This document shows, in pieces, positions 1-9,587 of a DNA stretch of 64,000 bases. The DNA lies in contig NC_030822.1 of assembly GCF_001704415.2 (NCBI RefSeq), forward strand, positions 50,275,345 to 50,339,344, in the 5' to 3' direction. This DNA is from Capra hircus (lineage: Eukaryota > Chordata > Mammalia > Artiodactyla > Bovidae). Below the pieces are notes generated by a model. The model made no database searches and was not told the origin of the DNA. It worked only from the letters and a program-made list of their open reading frames with translations. Position numbers and translations under genes: made by a program. Numbering within the stretch: position 1 is the first letter of the stretch; every line of letters begins with the position of its first letter.

Positions 1-13
1 GCCGACCGCTCAC
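1..13 (-). other. SORL1: Start of SORL1 intron 1 (splice donor)
   Basis: On the minus strand the exon ends CAG and the intron begins GTGAGCGG, a consensus 5' splice site. The rest of the intron is outside the window. Confidence 0.9.
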
Positions 14-289
14 CTGTCCGTACACCTGGATGGGCTCCTGCTGCAGGGCAGCGCTCCGTCTCCTCCGGAGCGGCTTCTCGTCCGCCCCCCGGGGCGCCCC
101 GCGCGCCCCCAGCCGCAGTTCGAACGGGTCGCCCCGCACCACGAGGAAGCCCCGGTCCTGGGGCCCAGGCGCGCGGCCGCCGGGCAGCGTCTGCGGCCAG
201 ATCTGGCCGACAGCCCCGGGGGGCAGCAGCGCGATCAGGACGAAGAGGAAGGGGAGTCGCGACTCCCTCCTGCTGCTCCGTGTCGCCAT
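14..289 (-). CDS. SORL1: SORL1 coding exon 1 (partial gene)
   Basis: First coding exon of sortilin-related receptor SorLA, a type I membrane receptor of endosome and trans-Golgi that sorts cargo such as APP with retromer. The minus-strand ATG at 289-287 has a good Kozak context (A at -3, G at +4) and opens 92 codons (276 nt). The start MATRSSRRESRLPFLF matches my memory of human SORL1. A hydrophobic signal peptide spans about residues 11-28 (FLFVLIALLPPGAVG). The propeptide holds the conserved QDRGFLVV and ADEKPLRR blocks and ends at a furin-type site RRRR|S (residues 75-79; RRKR in human). The exon closes with VYGQ at a phase-0 boundary, directly followed by donor GTGAGC. The VPS10P, LDLR and FNIII domains lie in later exons beyond the left edge. 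Compared with remembered human protein it is about 3 residues shorter around residues 62-70. Confidence 0.95.
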
Positions 290-480
290 GTTCGGGCGAA
301 CGCGACCGCAGGTGGCGCCGCCGCCAGGAGAGAATGTGCAGCGCGAGGCCGGGACGCCGGCCGGGCCGGGGCCGCGCGCGCCGCTCCCGGGGCTCCAGGC
401 CGCCCCGCTGCGCCCGCCGCCGCCGCCGGGTCCCGCTCGGCTCGGCGCGGCGCCGTCACGTGGGACGCTCGCCGCCGCGG
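290..480 (-). promoter_or_regulatory. SORL1: SORL1 5' UTR and core promoter region
   Basis: Very GC-rich sequence just upstream of the start codon, with no TATA box. It has the look of a CpG-island promoter with dispersed starts. The transcription start is not visible from sequence. A start near 450-480 would give a 5' UTR of roughly 160-190 nt, which is inferred, not seen. Confidence 0.6.
457..462. promoter_or_regulatory. E-box CACGTG in SORL1 promoter
   Basis: Palindromic CACGTG in the context GTCACGTGGG, the preferred core of USF, MYC/MAX and TFEB/TFE3 factors. It lies about 170 bp upstream of the ATG, close to where a start site is expected. Occupancy is not known from sequence. Confidence 0.5.
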
Positions 481-840
481 CCCCTTCGCGCACTTTCTCG
501 GCCGCGGCCCCTCCCCCGCGCGGCGATGGGGAAGTCAAGGCAGTGGGCACGCGGCCCCGGCCCCGGGCGGGCGGTCCTTGTCGCCCGTGCGCCCTGCGGC
601 AACTGGGAGTCGCGTGGGGCTCGCCGGTCCTCCCTGGAGTTCTCGCCTTCTCTCTCGGGTCGTGTCGAGGTCGCCCTCAACCTCGGCCAGTTTCCTTTCC
701 CGACTGCACAGACCTGGGTCCCGCCACACGACCACCTCGTCCGCCCCCTGTCGCGTCCCCACCTCCGAGGAAGCGTGGGGAGTCCGAGGAGATTAGCGCA
801 GAGAACGCGGCGGGCACGTCCAGATGAGCCCGCCCCCATG

Positions 841-1542
841 GTGCAACTCACAGTTTCAATTACTCTGGGCACCAAACTACCGTTGCTCAAACTAAACTGC
901 CCCTGCCTGGAACATAGTAAATATACTCCTGGCACAGAGGCCTTAAAAACAAGGATAGTCAGACAAGACTCCACACCTGAACAGTCCACCCAGTTAGTTA
1001 CAGTGGTTCCTTGCACACAGAAGACCTGCGCGGGACACACGGCCCCAGCACAGTGGCTTCCTTGTGACCCCCGCCTGGGTGGCGGAGCACCGAACCATCC
1101 TACCTAAACCCTCAAATCTGTGCACACACTCCAGACCCTGCAGCCCACAGCCAATGCTGTTACAAGTCCTCCTCCCAGGGTGGGTAAAGCCTTGCCACTG
1201 GGGGCAGGTGGGGTAGACACTGGAGAGTGGGGAGGACACATTTTAAATTAACTCTACATGCAGCTGGAGGATCCAAGACCTTGTTCAAAGCACAAGGAGA
1301 TAAACGGTACGGGCGGAGACAAACCCAAGGTCAATATTTGTCTGCAGGTTTGTGGGAGCCGCCAAGGCCTATCCTCTGTTTCATTTTATGTTTCGCTGTG
1401 CTCTGGACTCAGACCCTGGTTCTTGATAAGACAGAGGAAGCAGGGCTGAAGGAGAGACTTCTAGAGTTTCATGCAAGCCCTTGAGAAGCTGAGAGGGAGG
1501 AGAGGATGGTCATTTCAGTGCCCACTAAATGCTGCTGGTCCT
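841..1542. other. Unique flank upstream of SORL1
   Basis: No gene or repeat recognised. It is the only non-repetitive sequence directly abutting the CpG island, so any proximal enhancer would most likely lie here. Confidence 0.4.
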
Positions 1543-2166
1543 CAGTTCAGTTCAGTTCAGTCACTCAGTGGTGTCCGACTCTTTGCAACCCCATGAACTG
1601 TAGCACGCCAGGCCTCCCTGTTCATCACCAACTCCCGGAGTTCACTCAAACTCATGTCTGTCGAGTCGGTGATGCCATCCAGCCATCTCATCCTCTGTCA
1701 TCCCCTTCTCCTCCTGCCCCCAATCCCTCCCAGCATCAGAGTCTTTTCCAATGAGTCAACTCTTCACATGAGGTGGCCAGAGTATTGGAGTTTCCGCTTA
1801 CGCATCAGTCCCTCCAATGAACACCAAGGGCTGATCTCCTTTAGAATGGACTGGTTGGATCTCCTTGCAGTCCAAAGGACTCTCAAGAGTCTTCTCCAAC
1901 ACCACACTTCAAAAGCATCAATTCTTCGGTGCTCAGCTTTCTTCACAGTCCAACTCTTGCATCCATACATGACCATTGGAAAAACCATAGCCTTGACTAG
2001 ATGGACCTTTGTTGGCAAAGTAATGTCTCTGCTTTTGAATATGCTATCTAGGTTGGTCATAACTTTTCTTCCAAGGAGTAAGCGTCTTTTAATTTCATGG
2101 CTGCAGTCACCATCTGCAGTGATTTTGGAGCCCAATAAAATAAAGTCTGACACTGTTTCCATGGTT
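1543..2166 (-). mobile_element. BovB LINE, 5'-truncated 3' end
   Basis: Starts on the plus strand with the (CAGTT)n tail typical of BovB 3' ends. The minus strand reads the C-terminal part of the RT polyprotein, with motifs TVSDFILLGSKITADGDCS and LDSIFKSRDITLPTKVHLV. Truncated inside the RT C-terminal region. Confidence 0.9.
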
Positions 2167-3573
2167 TGCCCGTTTGGACTCTCCAGTTAGCTTAGCTCAC
2201 CCTCTTCCCCTACCTAGCATAACCCCTGGGGACAACCCACCCAAAGAGGGACAGCCTTTCCTTGCCTCCCTAAATCCAGTCTTCTACCCCCATCTCATAC
2301 CCCATGCCAGACTCTCTGGGGACCTGGGTCAGATTCTTTAGTCCCCAGGTTGCTCTCACCCCTTCCTTTCTCCCCCAGTCTTTCTATCCATCTCACCATA
2401 ATCATAGAACCACTTAGTTCTCCCCCACCAAACAAATCACCGATCCTCTGGGAAAGCCACGGATCCACTGCCAGCTGCAACTCCCCATCTGGACCAGCAA
2501 TGTCTGGTCAGTATCACCTGACCAGGCATGGACCACTCTGTGGCCTCCCCAGACCAGGAGCGGAGACACATCAACACCTATTTAACCCTCAAGTGAAAAT
2601 GAGAGGAACAGAGCTAGAGTCAGAACACCCTGCAGTTTCAATTGTTGTTTATTTCAATATATATTTAATGAGAACCTTCTCTATAAGAGTGAGTGTCAGA
2701 GTCCCAGCAGAAAACACGTGTCCCTTAAGTGTGGACTTGAAGATGGAAAGCTCCTTTTCCAATGAAAACCGTTGGCTTGAGGTGCAAATGGCAATTTGCA
2801 GGGAAGGATTGGTAGGGCAGGGCCAGCTACTTGCTGATTTTGATTTTGATTTGCAACATGGCTGCTGGAGAACTGGCAGGAATGATCAAACATGGATAAT
2901 TTGCTCCTTGAAAGCCCTCCTCTGTAATCATTATGTACCTTCCACACTGTTCTAAGGTGAATAATCAGCAAACCCTGAGACTGTGTGAGCCTCGTAACCA
3001 CACTGCCTCTCCAACCAAATGTCAGTTTTCTCATCTGCAAAATAAGGATCTTAATTCCTGCCTATCCACACAGATATACTGATAGCATCACAGGAGATAA
3101 TGTAAGTGAACTAACATTACCAGGCAAATTGTGAAGACCCCAGATAGAAGTACTGTACACGGGTTTGTTCTTGATCATCCGGTCTCTCTGGGCATTGATG
3201 TCTTCGTATGTGAAATGAAAAGAGACCTCACAGCCCTGACCATTCCCCACCCCTTCAGGACCTCCACCTGGGCACAAGATGGGTGCAGCCGAGGGCCACG
3301 GCTGGCTTTTGCAATTGAGCAGGATGTTCCTCCTAGCTTCAAAACCGGCTCTGGATTGTAAACAAGCCTCCACTTCCTCCATGCCTCCAAAACAACGTCC
3401 GTATTGGGGTGGGAAGGTAGATGGAGAGAATGGAGGATCCCCACCCCCCTCCCCCCCAACTTGCATGGCCTTTGTCTCATTGCTGCTCCCCATCAGGAGG
3501 AAAACCAAGATGCATGGGAATTTTATACTAGACTTGTTACTGTGTATAAAAAGGTCTTGAGCCTGGGGTAAGA
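2167..3573. other. Mostly unique intergenic DNA
   Basis: No gene recognised. The 201-codon open frame at 2350-2955 has no familiar motif and reads across low-complexity C/T-rich sequence, so I do not call it coding. A MIR fragment lies near 2960-3110. Confidence 0.4.
2960..3110 (+). mobile_element. MIR SINE fragment
   Basis: Contains the MIR-like phrase TCAGTTTTCTCATCTGCAAA followed by a diverged 'block of A/T then GGAGATAATGTAAGTGAAC' region, as in the second half of MIR. Confidence 0.6.
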
Positions 3574-4024
3574 CTTTATTTTTTATTATTTATTTGCTTT
3601 GGGCTGTGCTGGGTCTTTATTGGGCTTCCCTGATAGCTCAATTGGTAAAGAATTTGTTTGCAATGCGGGAGACCTGGGTTTGATCCCTGAGCTGGGAAGA
3701 TCCCCTGGAGGAGGGAAAGGCTACCCACTCCAGTACTCTGGCCTAGAGAATTCCATGGACTGCATTCCACGAGTCTTTGTTGCTCCATGGTCTTTCTCTA
3801 TTTGTGGCAAGTGGAGGTCACTCTTTATTTGCAGTCCATGGGCTTCTCATTGCAGTGGCTTCTCTTGTTGCAGATAACGGGGGCTAGACACTCAAGCTCA
3901 GTAGTTGTAGCGCTCAGGCTTAGTTGCCCCACAACATGTGGGATCTTCCCCTTCCCAAATCAGGGATCGAACCCGTGTCCCGTGTATCGGCAGGTGGATT
4001 CTTTACCACCAGGGAAGCTCCAGG
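3574..4024 (-). mobile_element. CHR-1-like tRNA-derived SINE (host of a second SINE)
   Basis: Minus-oriented long CHR-type SINE. It begins with T/A-rich tail sequence and GGGCTGTGCTGGGTCTT and continues through TTGCAGTGGCTTCTCTTGTTG. It ends with the tRNA-derived box ending ACCACCAGGGAAGCTCC. Split by the Bov-tA at 3623-3772. Confidence 0.75.
3623..3772 (+). mobile_element. Bov-tA SINE nested in CHR SINE
   Basis: Starts GGCTTCCCTGATAGCTCA, with tRNA-Glu-derived A and B boxes, then the Bov-A body. Flanked by a diverged 10-bp TSD, GTCTTTATTG (3613-3622) and GTCTTTGTTG (3773-3782), in the middle of the older SINE. Confidence 0.85.
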
Positions 4025-4825
4025 GTCAGCCTTTAAACTGCACTCCTCTGTCCTTCTGCCCCACCCAGGCCATCCTAAAATAGAGCTGATGACGGGGCCA
4101 AGGAAAGATCACCCAGAGGTCACCAGAGTCCCACATCTTATCCAGATGGAGTCACTGTTAATGCAGCAACAAGGACAGCCACAAAGAAGCAAGAAAAACT
4201 CCCAAAGCCGAACTGGACTTTTTTATGTTCTCTCTCTCCCCTCCTGGCCTTCCCTAATGCTGGTATCTGGCATCTCACCCTCCCTCCCTGCCCAGCCCCT
4301 GGCCTAGCCAACTTCTGTGCAACCTTCAGGTTCTAAGAGGCCTCCGGAGTAGCCTAGGTTACGCCACGTTACTTAGATAGAGGCCCTAAGTCTCTTGCAA
4401 TCTTTGGTACTTTCCCTCTGGTCACATTACTTACTTAACCTCATTTTCCTCTCAAACTGTTGCCAAGTCCACCAAGAAGATGGCAGACTAGTGTCTCAAA
4501 ATAACTATCCTAGCTATTTGGGCCTGGATACCAGTATCTTTTACAGAACACAGAGGTAGAGGAGGTGAGGATGTAAAAAAGAGCCATTAATTTTACAAAC
4601 ATCTCCTGAAATGGCCAGCCTCAAGGCAAGGATATGTACAGTTCTTTTTTCTTTCAGCCATTCATAGGTGGCAACATCAGGATGTCTCCCTGAACAAAGG
4701 CACTTTAACCTTCAAGAAGAGGGGCTGGGTTCCCTATGGCAGGCCATTATGTACAGACAGTATCTTTAACAGGAAGCAAAGGTTAAAGTAAAAGGAACAG
4801 ATCCAACCTGTAGTCAGATTTTCTG
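4025..4825. other. Unique intergenic DNA
   Basis: No gene, RNA or repeat recognised in this 800-bp stretch. Confidence 0.35.
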
Positions 4826-4856
4826 TAGATGGCTAGGTGGTAAAGAATCTGTCTGC

Positions 4857-5508
4857 TTCCTGTTTACAATAGCTAGAAAACGGAAGCAACCTAGATGTCC
4901 ATCGGCAGACAAATGGATAAGGAAGTTGTGATATGTATACACAATGGAATGCTAGTTAGCTATTAAAAAGAACAAATTTGAGTCAGTTCTAATGAGGTGG
5001 ATGAAACTGGAGCCTATTATGCAGAGTGAAGTAAGTCAGAAAGAGAAACACCAATACAATTTATTAACGTTCATGGGGTCAGAAAGAGCCGGACACAACT
5101 GAGCGACTGAACTGAACTGAACTGATATATGGAATTTAGGGAGACGGTAACAATGATCGTATACACAAGGCAGCAAAAGAGACACAGGTGTAAAGAACAG
5201 ACTTTTAGACTCTGTGGGAGGTGAGGGTGGGAAGATATGAGATAATAGCATTGAAGCATGTATATTACCATATGTAAAACAGATGACCAGTGCAAGTTGG
5301 ATGCATGAAGCAGGGCTCTCAAAGCCAGTGCTCTGGAACAACCCAGAAGGATGGGGTGGGGAGGGAGGTGGGTGTGGGTTCAGGATGGGGGGGGGACACA
5401 TGTGCACGCATGGCTGATTCATGTTGATGTATGGTGAAAACCATCACAATATTGTAAAGTAATTATCCTCAAATTAAAATAACTAAATAAATTAAAAAAA
5501 AAAAAAAA
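4857..5508 (+). mobile_element. L1 3' end inserted in a SINE
   Basis: 5'-truncated L1: contains TAGATGTCCATCGGCAGACA and CAATGGAATGCTAGTTAGC from ORF2/3' UTR and ends in a run of about 17 A. The 15-bp TSD (4842-4856 and 5509-5523, two mismatches) is SINE sequence, proving insertion into the SINE. Confidence 0.9.
5070..5125 (+). mobile_element. 56-bp BovB 3' tip inside the L1
   Basis: Reads TTCATGGGGTCAGAAAGAGC and ends in tandem ACTGA units, the BovB 3' terminus. The surrounding L1 sequence continues on either side (TATTAACG ... TATATGGAATTT). Confidence 0.75.
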
Positions 5509-5891
5509 AAAGAATTTGCCTGCCAATGTAGGGGACACAGGAGATGTGAATACGATCCCTAGGTCGAGAAGATCCCCTGCAGTAGGAAATGACAACCCAT
5601 GCCAGCATTCTTGCCTAGGAAATCCCATCAACACACAGACAAAGGAGGCTGGTGGGCTACAGTCTGTGGGGGTCACATGACCTAGCAACTAAACAACAAT
5701 ATAACATAGCAAAACTATAAGCAAAACCAGGTTCATCTTTCTCAATGTCTGTGCTTCCAGTGCTTATATGATTCTTGCATAGAGTGGGTACCCAGTGACG
5801 TTTATAGAACGTCTGTATGAATGAAAAGAGTTCGAGAAGACACCCTATGTCTCGTGGTGAGGGTTAGAGAGTGGTAAGGAGCAGATGTGAT

Positions 5892-6393
5892 TGTGAAGGA
5901 GGAAACAGACAGAACAGACTCTGTCTTGAAAGCAGGACTCCATCTTGGGCTGAACTGTGGACTTTGAGCTATATGCCCAGTATCTGTAGAAACAACATAC
6001 CAACTGGAAAACCAGGCCCCCGAAGGAAGAGCCCAGGGGCTTGTGCCTAGGCTCTCCTTTGCAGGAAAGAATACCCTAATTATCTGTGTAACTAAATGGA
6101 ATCATACATTCTATTATGTTTATTGGGGTATGGCCACAGGCCTATTGATAATTGTCCACTGTTAACTACCTAGGGTTAAGGCAAATGAATCACGAATTCA
6201 GACTAGTTTCAGGGAATTTGGGGAGGTGGGTTTGGGCAGGTACACTTAGGGTATATAAGGTGTTCACAAAAACTGGCTGGGGTCCTTGGCTAAGAAGAGA
6301 CTCTGCCTTGGGCCAGCTGGTGTAAGAAACTGCACTCACTATCTGCATTGTCCTTCTGAGTGAGTTTGTTTCCCAGAACGCGTGGCTACAACA
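5892..6393 (+). mobile_element. Solo LTR of an endogenous retrovirus (class I or III type)
   Basis: Begins TGTGAAGG and ends CTACAACA, with TATA-like GTATATAAGG at 6251-6260 in the expected U3/R position. It resembles an ancient mammalian LTR with the GCAGGACTCCATCTTGGGC block. No internal retroviral sequence follows. No clear TSD. Family name not assigned. Confidence 0.65.
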
Positions 6394-6750
6394 ATTGAAT
6401 ATCAGAATTTGACCACTATCTGCCCTCCACCACTTCTTTCTCTCAAAGCTGCCTGACCTGAGTCAGAACCAGACTTCTGAGTTGCTGAAGCACAAAAGGA
6501 ACCCACCCCCACTTCCATCCAGTGCCCAGAGTGGTGAACTTTATTCCCACTTCTATATCATTTTGGTCAAGTAACTACCATTTACCTCATCAGTCAGGGT
6601 GAAGTAGAAACACCCTCCGACCCCAAAGAAATAACTTTCTCCTGCTGTTGCCAAAAATGCCTCTAGTTAAGCCACAGTGTAGGATAACTGATGAGGTTTA
6701 AAATACAGATGCACCCAGAACATAGAACAAGTAACTTAAAGACTGTCACT
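6394..6750. other. Unique intergenic DNA
   Basis: No feature recognised. Confidence 0.35.
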
Positions 6751-7024
6751 GTGGTTTTATTTTTCTTTAATTCATTTACTTTCTAATTGAAGGATAATTG
6801 CTTTCTGGAATTGTGTTGGTTTCTGCCAAACATCAACATGAATCAGCCATAGGTATACAAATATCCCCTCCCTCTTGAACCTCCCTCCCACCTCCCTCTG
6901 CATCTCACCCCTCTAGGCTGTTACAGAGTCCCAGTTTGAGGTGGGATATATGGAGAGATTAACATGGAAACTTACATTACCATATGTAAAATAGATGGTC
7001 AATGGGAATTTGCTGTATGACTCA
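6751..7024 (-). mobile_element. L1 3' end with internal inversion (twin-priming type)
   Basis: 6751-6935 reads an L1 3' UTR in minus orientation (CATGAATCAGCCATAGGTAT, CCTCCCTCCCACCTCC). From about 6938 the neighbouring segment of the same L1 consensus appears inverted, in plus orientation (ACCATATGTAAAATAGATGG, GGGAATTTGCTGTATGACTC). Confidence 0.75.
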
Positions 7025-7094
7025 GACTGTCACTCTTGAATACATTAAATTCAAAGAGGAGGTTCTGAAAATAGTTGTAACTTACTTTCACACA

Positions 7095-7310
7095 GCAGTG
7101 ATTTCTATTTGCATTACAACGGCATTGTCTAACAGATTTCCTCTCAAAGCAACCCTTTAAATGGGGGAAAAAGCAGACATTTTATAGATTTGGGGGATTA
7201 AGGAAGGACTTGCCCAGAGTCACATGGTTTATAAGGTTTCTTTTTTTTTTTTTTTTTGGTTTATAAGGTTTCAATTCAAACTAAGGTTCTCTGACTTTTT
7301 CTACCGCATC
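7095..7310 (+). mobile_element. MIR SINE, split by a poly(A) scar
   Basis: Diverged MIR: 'ATTTTATAGATTTGGGG', 'GGACTTGCCCAGAGTCACAT' and 'CTAAGGTTCTCTGACTTTTT' follow MIR order. Interrupted at 7241-7272 by a T-run with TSD. Confidence 0.7.
7241..7257 (-). mobile_element. Poly(A)-only retrotransposition scar
   Basis: A pure run of 17 T flanked by a perfect 15-bp duplication GGTTTATAAGGTTTC (7226-7240 and 7258-7272) inside a MIR. Only a minus-oriented poly(A) tail was integrated, with no recognisable element body. Confidence 0.8.
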
Positions 7311-8146
7311 TGATACCTCCCTTAGGAAGAGAGAAGAGTTAGTGTTTCAAGTCCTGGGTGGAGCAGGGCAGTGAGAGCCAGAACAGAAAGGAGAAGACAG
7401 TTGCCCAAGTCCTCACCTCTTGCACAACTCAGCCCTGCGTGAACCCTCAGTAAACCAGCACTGTCCTGCCCCTCCCCTTCCCGGGGTGCCTCGCTGAGGC
7501 ATGGTGCTCAAGTAGACAGTAATATTACAGAGCTCATGAGTCAAACTCTGTTTTCCCCGATTTTCTAGAATATAAATGGAATGAGAGAGTTGATTTCAAA
7601 TTTTCAAAAGAGGACTTTGTACTCAAAACCCAGTGAAGGAGGGGGCAGGTTTTAAAAGCTTTCAATCCCACTGCTTACCCTGGTCATTTGGCCTCTATCA
7701 CTCAGAAACTCAACTTCTTGAGCTTCTGTTAAGAGGAAAGCATTTAGACCTTTCTTACAAAGAGTGTGAAAGGAAAACCTGGAAAGGTCCTGATTGTTAT
7801 GTAGATGCCAGGACAAACACTCCAGTTGGAAGACAATGGGAAATTATATTCCTCCCCAGGAATATAGAATAGGACTCAGCCTCCTGAATTGGGAGTGAAT
7901 GGGAGGAAGTAAAGCTGGAGATTCTCTGGAAATCCCTAAGTAATTACATATCAAAGGCTCCGGTAGCGTTTCCTTGGAGCATTTGCAATACAATAACAGG
8001 GCAAGCACAGCTTTAGGTGCTAGAGAGCCAGGGGGCACTGCCCTGTCAGGAGTCAGTTTAAGTCTGTGATGCTTTAGTGCAACATATGGTCTGAAGTGGT
8101 CTTGGGGCCATCCAGACAAGGGAAATAGGCAGGCTGACTGGCTTCG
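7311..8146. other. Unique intergenic DNA
   Basis: No gene or repeat recognised. Confidence 0.35.
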
Positions 8147-8360
8147 AGACCCACCTGGTGGCTCAGTTGGTAAAGAATCTGCCTGCAATGCGGGAGACTT
8201 GGGTTTGACCCCTGGATCAGGAAGATCCCCTGGAGAAGGGAATGGCAACTCACTCCAATCTTCTTGTTTGGAGAATTGCACAGACAGAGGAGACTGGCGG
8301 GCTATAGTCCATGGGGTCAAAAAGAGTCAGGTACGACTGAAGGACTAACACTTGTTTCAC
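8147..8360 (+). mobile_element. Bov-tA SINE
   Basis: tRNA-Glu-derived head (CTGGTGGCTCAGTTGGTAAA), GATCCCCTGGAGAAGGG body and 3' end AGTCAGGTACGACTG followed by a C/T-rich tail. Confidence 0.9.
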
Positions 8361-8520
8361 TTTCTCACTGTAACAGAGACCCAGAAACCCTCCTTCGGTT
8401 TTCCTGCATCAGTGGAAATGAGATAAACACCACACTATTGTTAACTCTTTTACGAAGTCATTTCTTGATTCTGCCCAGATCTCTCCCCAATCATCCAAAG
8501 CCCTGCTATCTTGGATTTAT

Positions 8521-8746
8521 GCCTTCCCAGGCGGTTCTAGAGGTAAAGAATCTGCCTGCCTGCCAATGCAGGAGATGTAAGAGACACAGCTTCAATCCCT
8601 GGGTCAGGAATATCCCCTGAAGTCAGGAAATGGCAACCCACTCCAGTATTCTTGCCTGGTGAATGCTATGGACAGAGGAGTCTGGTAGGCAGCAGGCCAT
8701 AGGGTCACAGAGTCTGACCTGGCTGAAGCAACTTAGCACACACCTG
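8521..8746 (+). mobile_element. Bov-tA SINE, diverged
   Basis: Head GGTAAAGAATCTGCCTGCC with a short duplication (CTGCCTGCC), then the canonical Bov-A body and 3' end GCAACTTAGCACACAC. Confidence 0.85.
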
Positions 8747-9287
8747 AGATGTTGACAATGTTCTGCCTTTCATTACAGCAGCTATCTTGGTACTAAACCT
8801 CCTTTTCTAAATGATAATAATGTCTTTAGATCTATCCTCTAAGCTTGCACTTAATAGAGTCTATCCTGCTGAGTTGAAATGAACAGCTGGGGTGGGGGTG
8901 GGAATGGGGTGGTGAACCCTCACCCCTGCTCCTCACAACTTGACAGTTGGTTCTAAGTTTGAATGACTGCTCTTGGGAGACTGAATGTTTCCATCCTAAT
9001 GTTTACATCAAACAATGCTGGAAAGATAGCTTGAGGGTCCTCAGCCGGAGATGAGAAGTGAGTCCTTCCCTTGACACAGTTGAGTGTTTGACCTTGTCAT
9101 TACCTACTGCCTGAGGATGGGGATAAAGAGTGTCTAAAAAATCCAGCCACTACCCTCAAGGAAAGACAAACACAAATAGCAGCAATATGTGGAAACAGCA
9201 TTAAATTAATTAAACAAGGAAGCTATACGGCTCAAGTGGCTCAAATGCTTTGTGACCTTGTAAGCAAACCAAAATCAGTCTATACAC
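8747..9287. other. Unique intergenic DNA
   Basis: No feature recognised. Confidence 0.35.
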
Positions 9288-9312
9288 GCCTTGAAGTTAA
9301 GAAACAGAAACC

Positions 9313-9524
9313 TTTGTTGTTGTTTCTGGCTCAGTGGTAAAGAATCCACTGCTAATGCAAGAGACATGGGTTTTATCCCTGGGTCAGGAAGGTCCTACTC
9401 CAGGTGTGGAGTAGGAAATGGCAACCCACTGCAGTATTCTTGCCTGGGAAATAGACCTGGTGGACTATAGTTCATGGAGTCACAGAAGAGTCAGACACAA
9501 CTTAGCCACTAAATAATAGCACAT
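9313..9524 (+). mobile_element. Bov-tA SINE with long TSD
   Basis: Diverged Bov-tA (GGCTCAGTGGTAAAGAATCC). Flanked by 25-bp imperfect direct repeats beginning GCCTTGAAGTTAA at 9288-9312 and 9525-9549 (three mismatches), an unusually long TSD. Confidence 0.85.
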
Positions 9525-9587
9525 GCCTTGAAGTTAAAAAAAGGAAACCAAAGGACAGCGAACCACAAACAACCAACTAAACATTCA

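Larger units (their letters stand above)
1..840. promoter_or_regulatory. CpG island over SORL1 exon 1 and promoter
   Basis: Dense CpG and GC content from the left edge to about 840, then an abrupt change to ordinary AT-rich composition. Contains GC boxes (overlapping GGGCGG at 565-574, CCGCCC at 741-746, CCCGCCCC at 829-836). Long open frames across it on both strands are artefacts of high GC. Confidence 0.85.
4826..5690 (+). mobile_element. Bov-tA SINE split by an L1
   Basis: The SINE 5' end lies at 4826-4856 (GGCTAGGTGGTAAAGAATC) and the remainder at 5509-5690. The L1 at 4857-5508 separates them. Body features GATCCCCTGCAGTAGG and TTCTTGCCTAGGAA identify Bov-tA. Confidence 0.8.

Noticed and set aside
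30..1107. Long plus-strand open frames over the CpG island (265 and 275 codons)
   Set aside because: They lie opposite SORL1 exon 1 in very GC-rich DNA where stops are rare. No start context, domain or conservation argument supports them.
2350..2955. 201-codon open frame in unique DNA
   Set aside because: No recognisable domain. It spans C/T-rich and MIR-like sequence and has no promoter or splice context.
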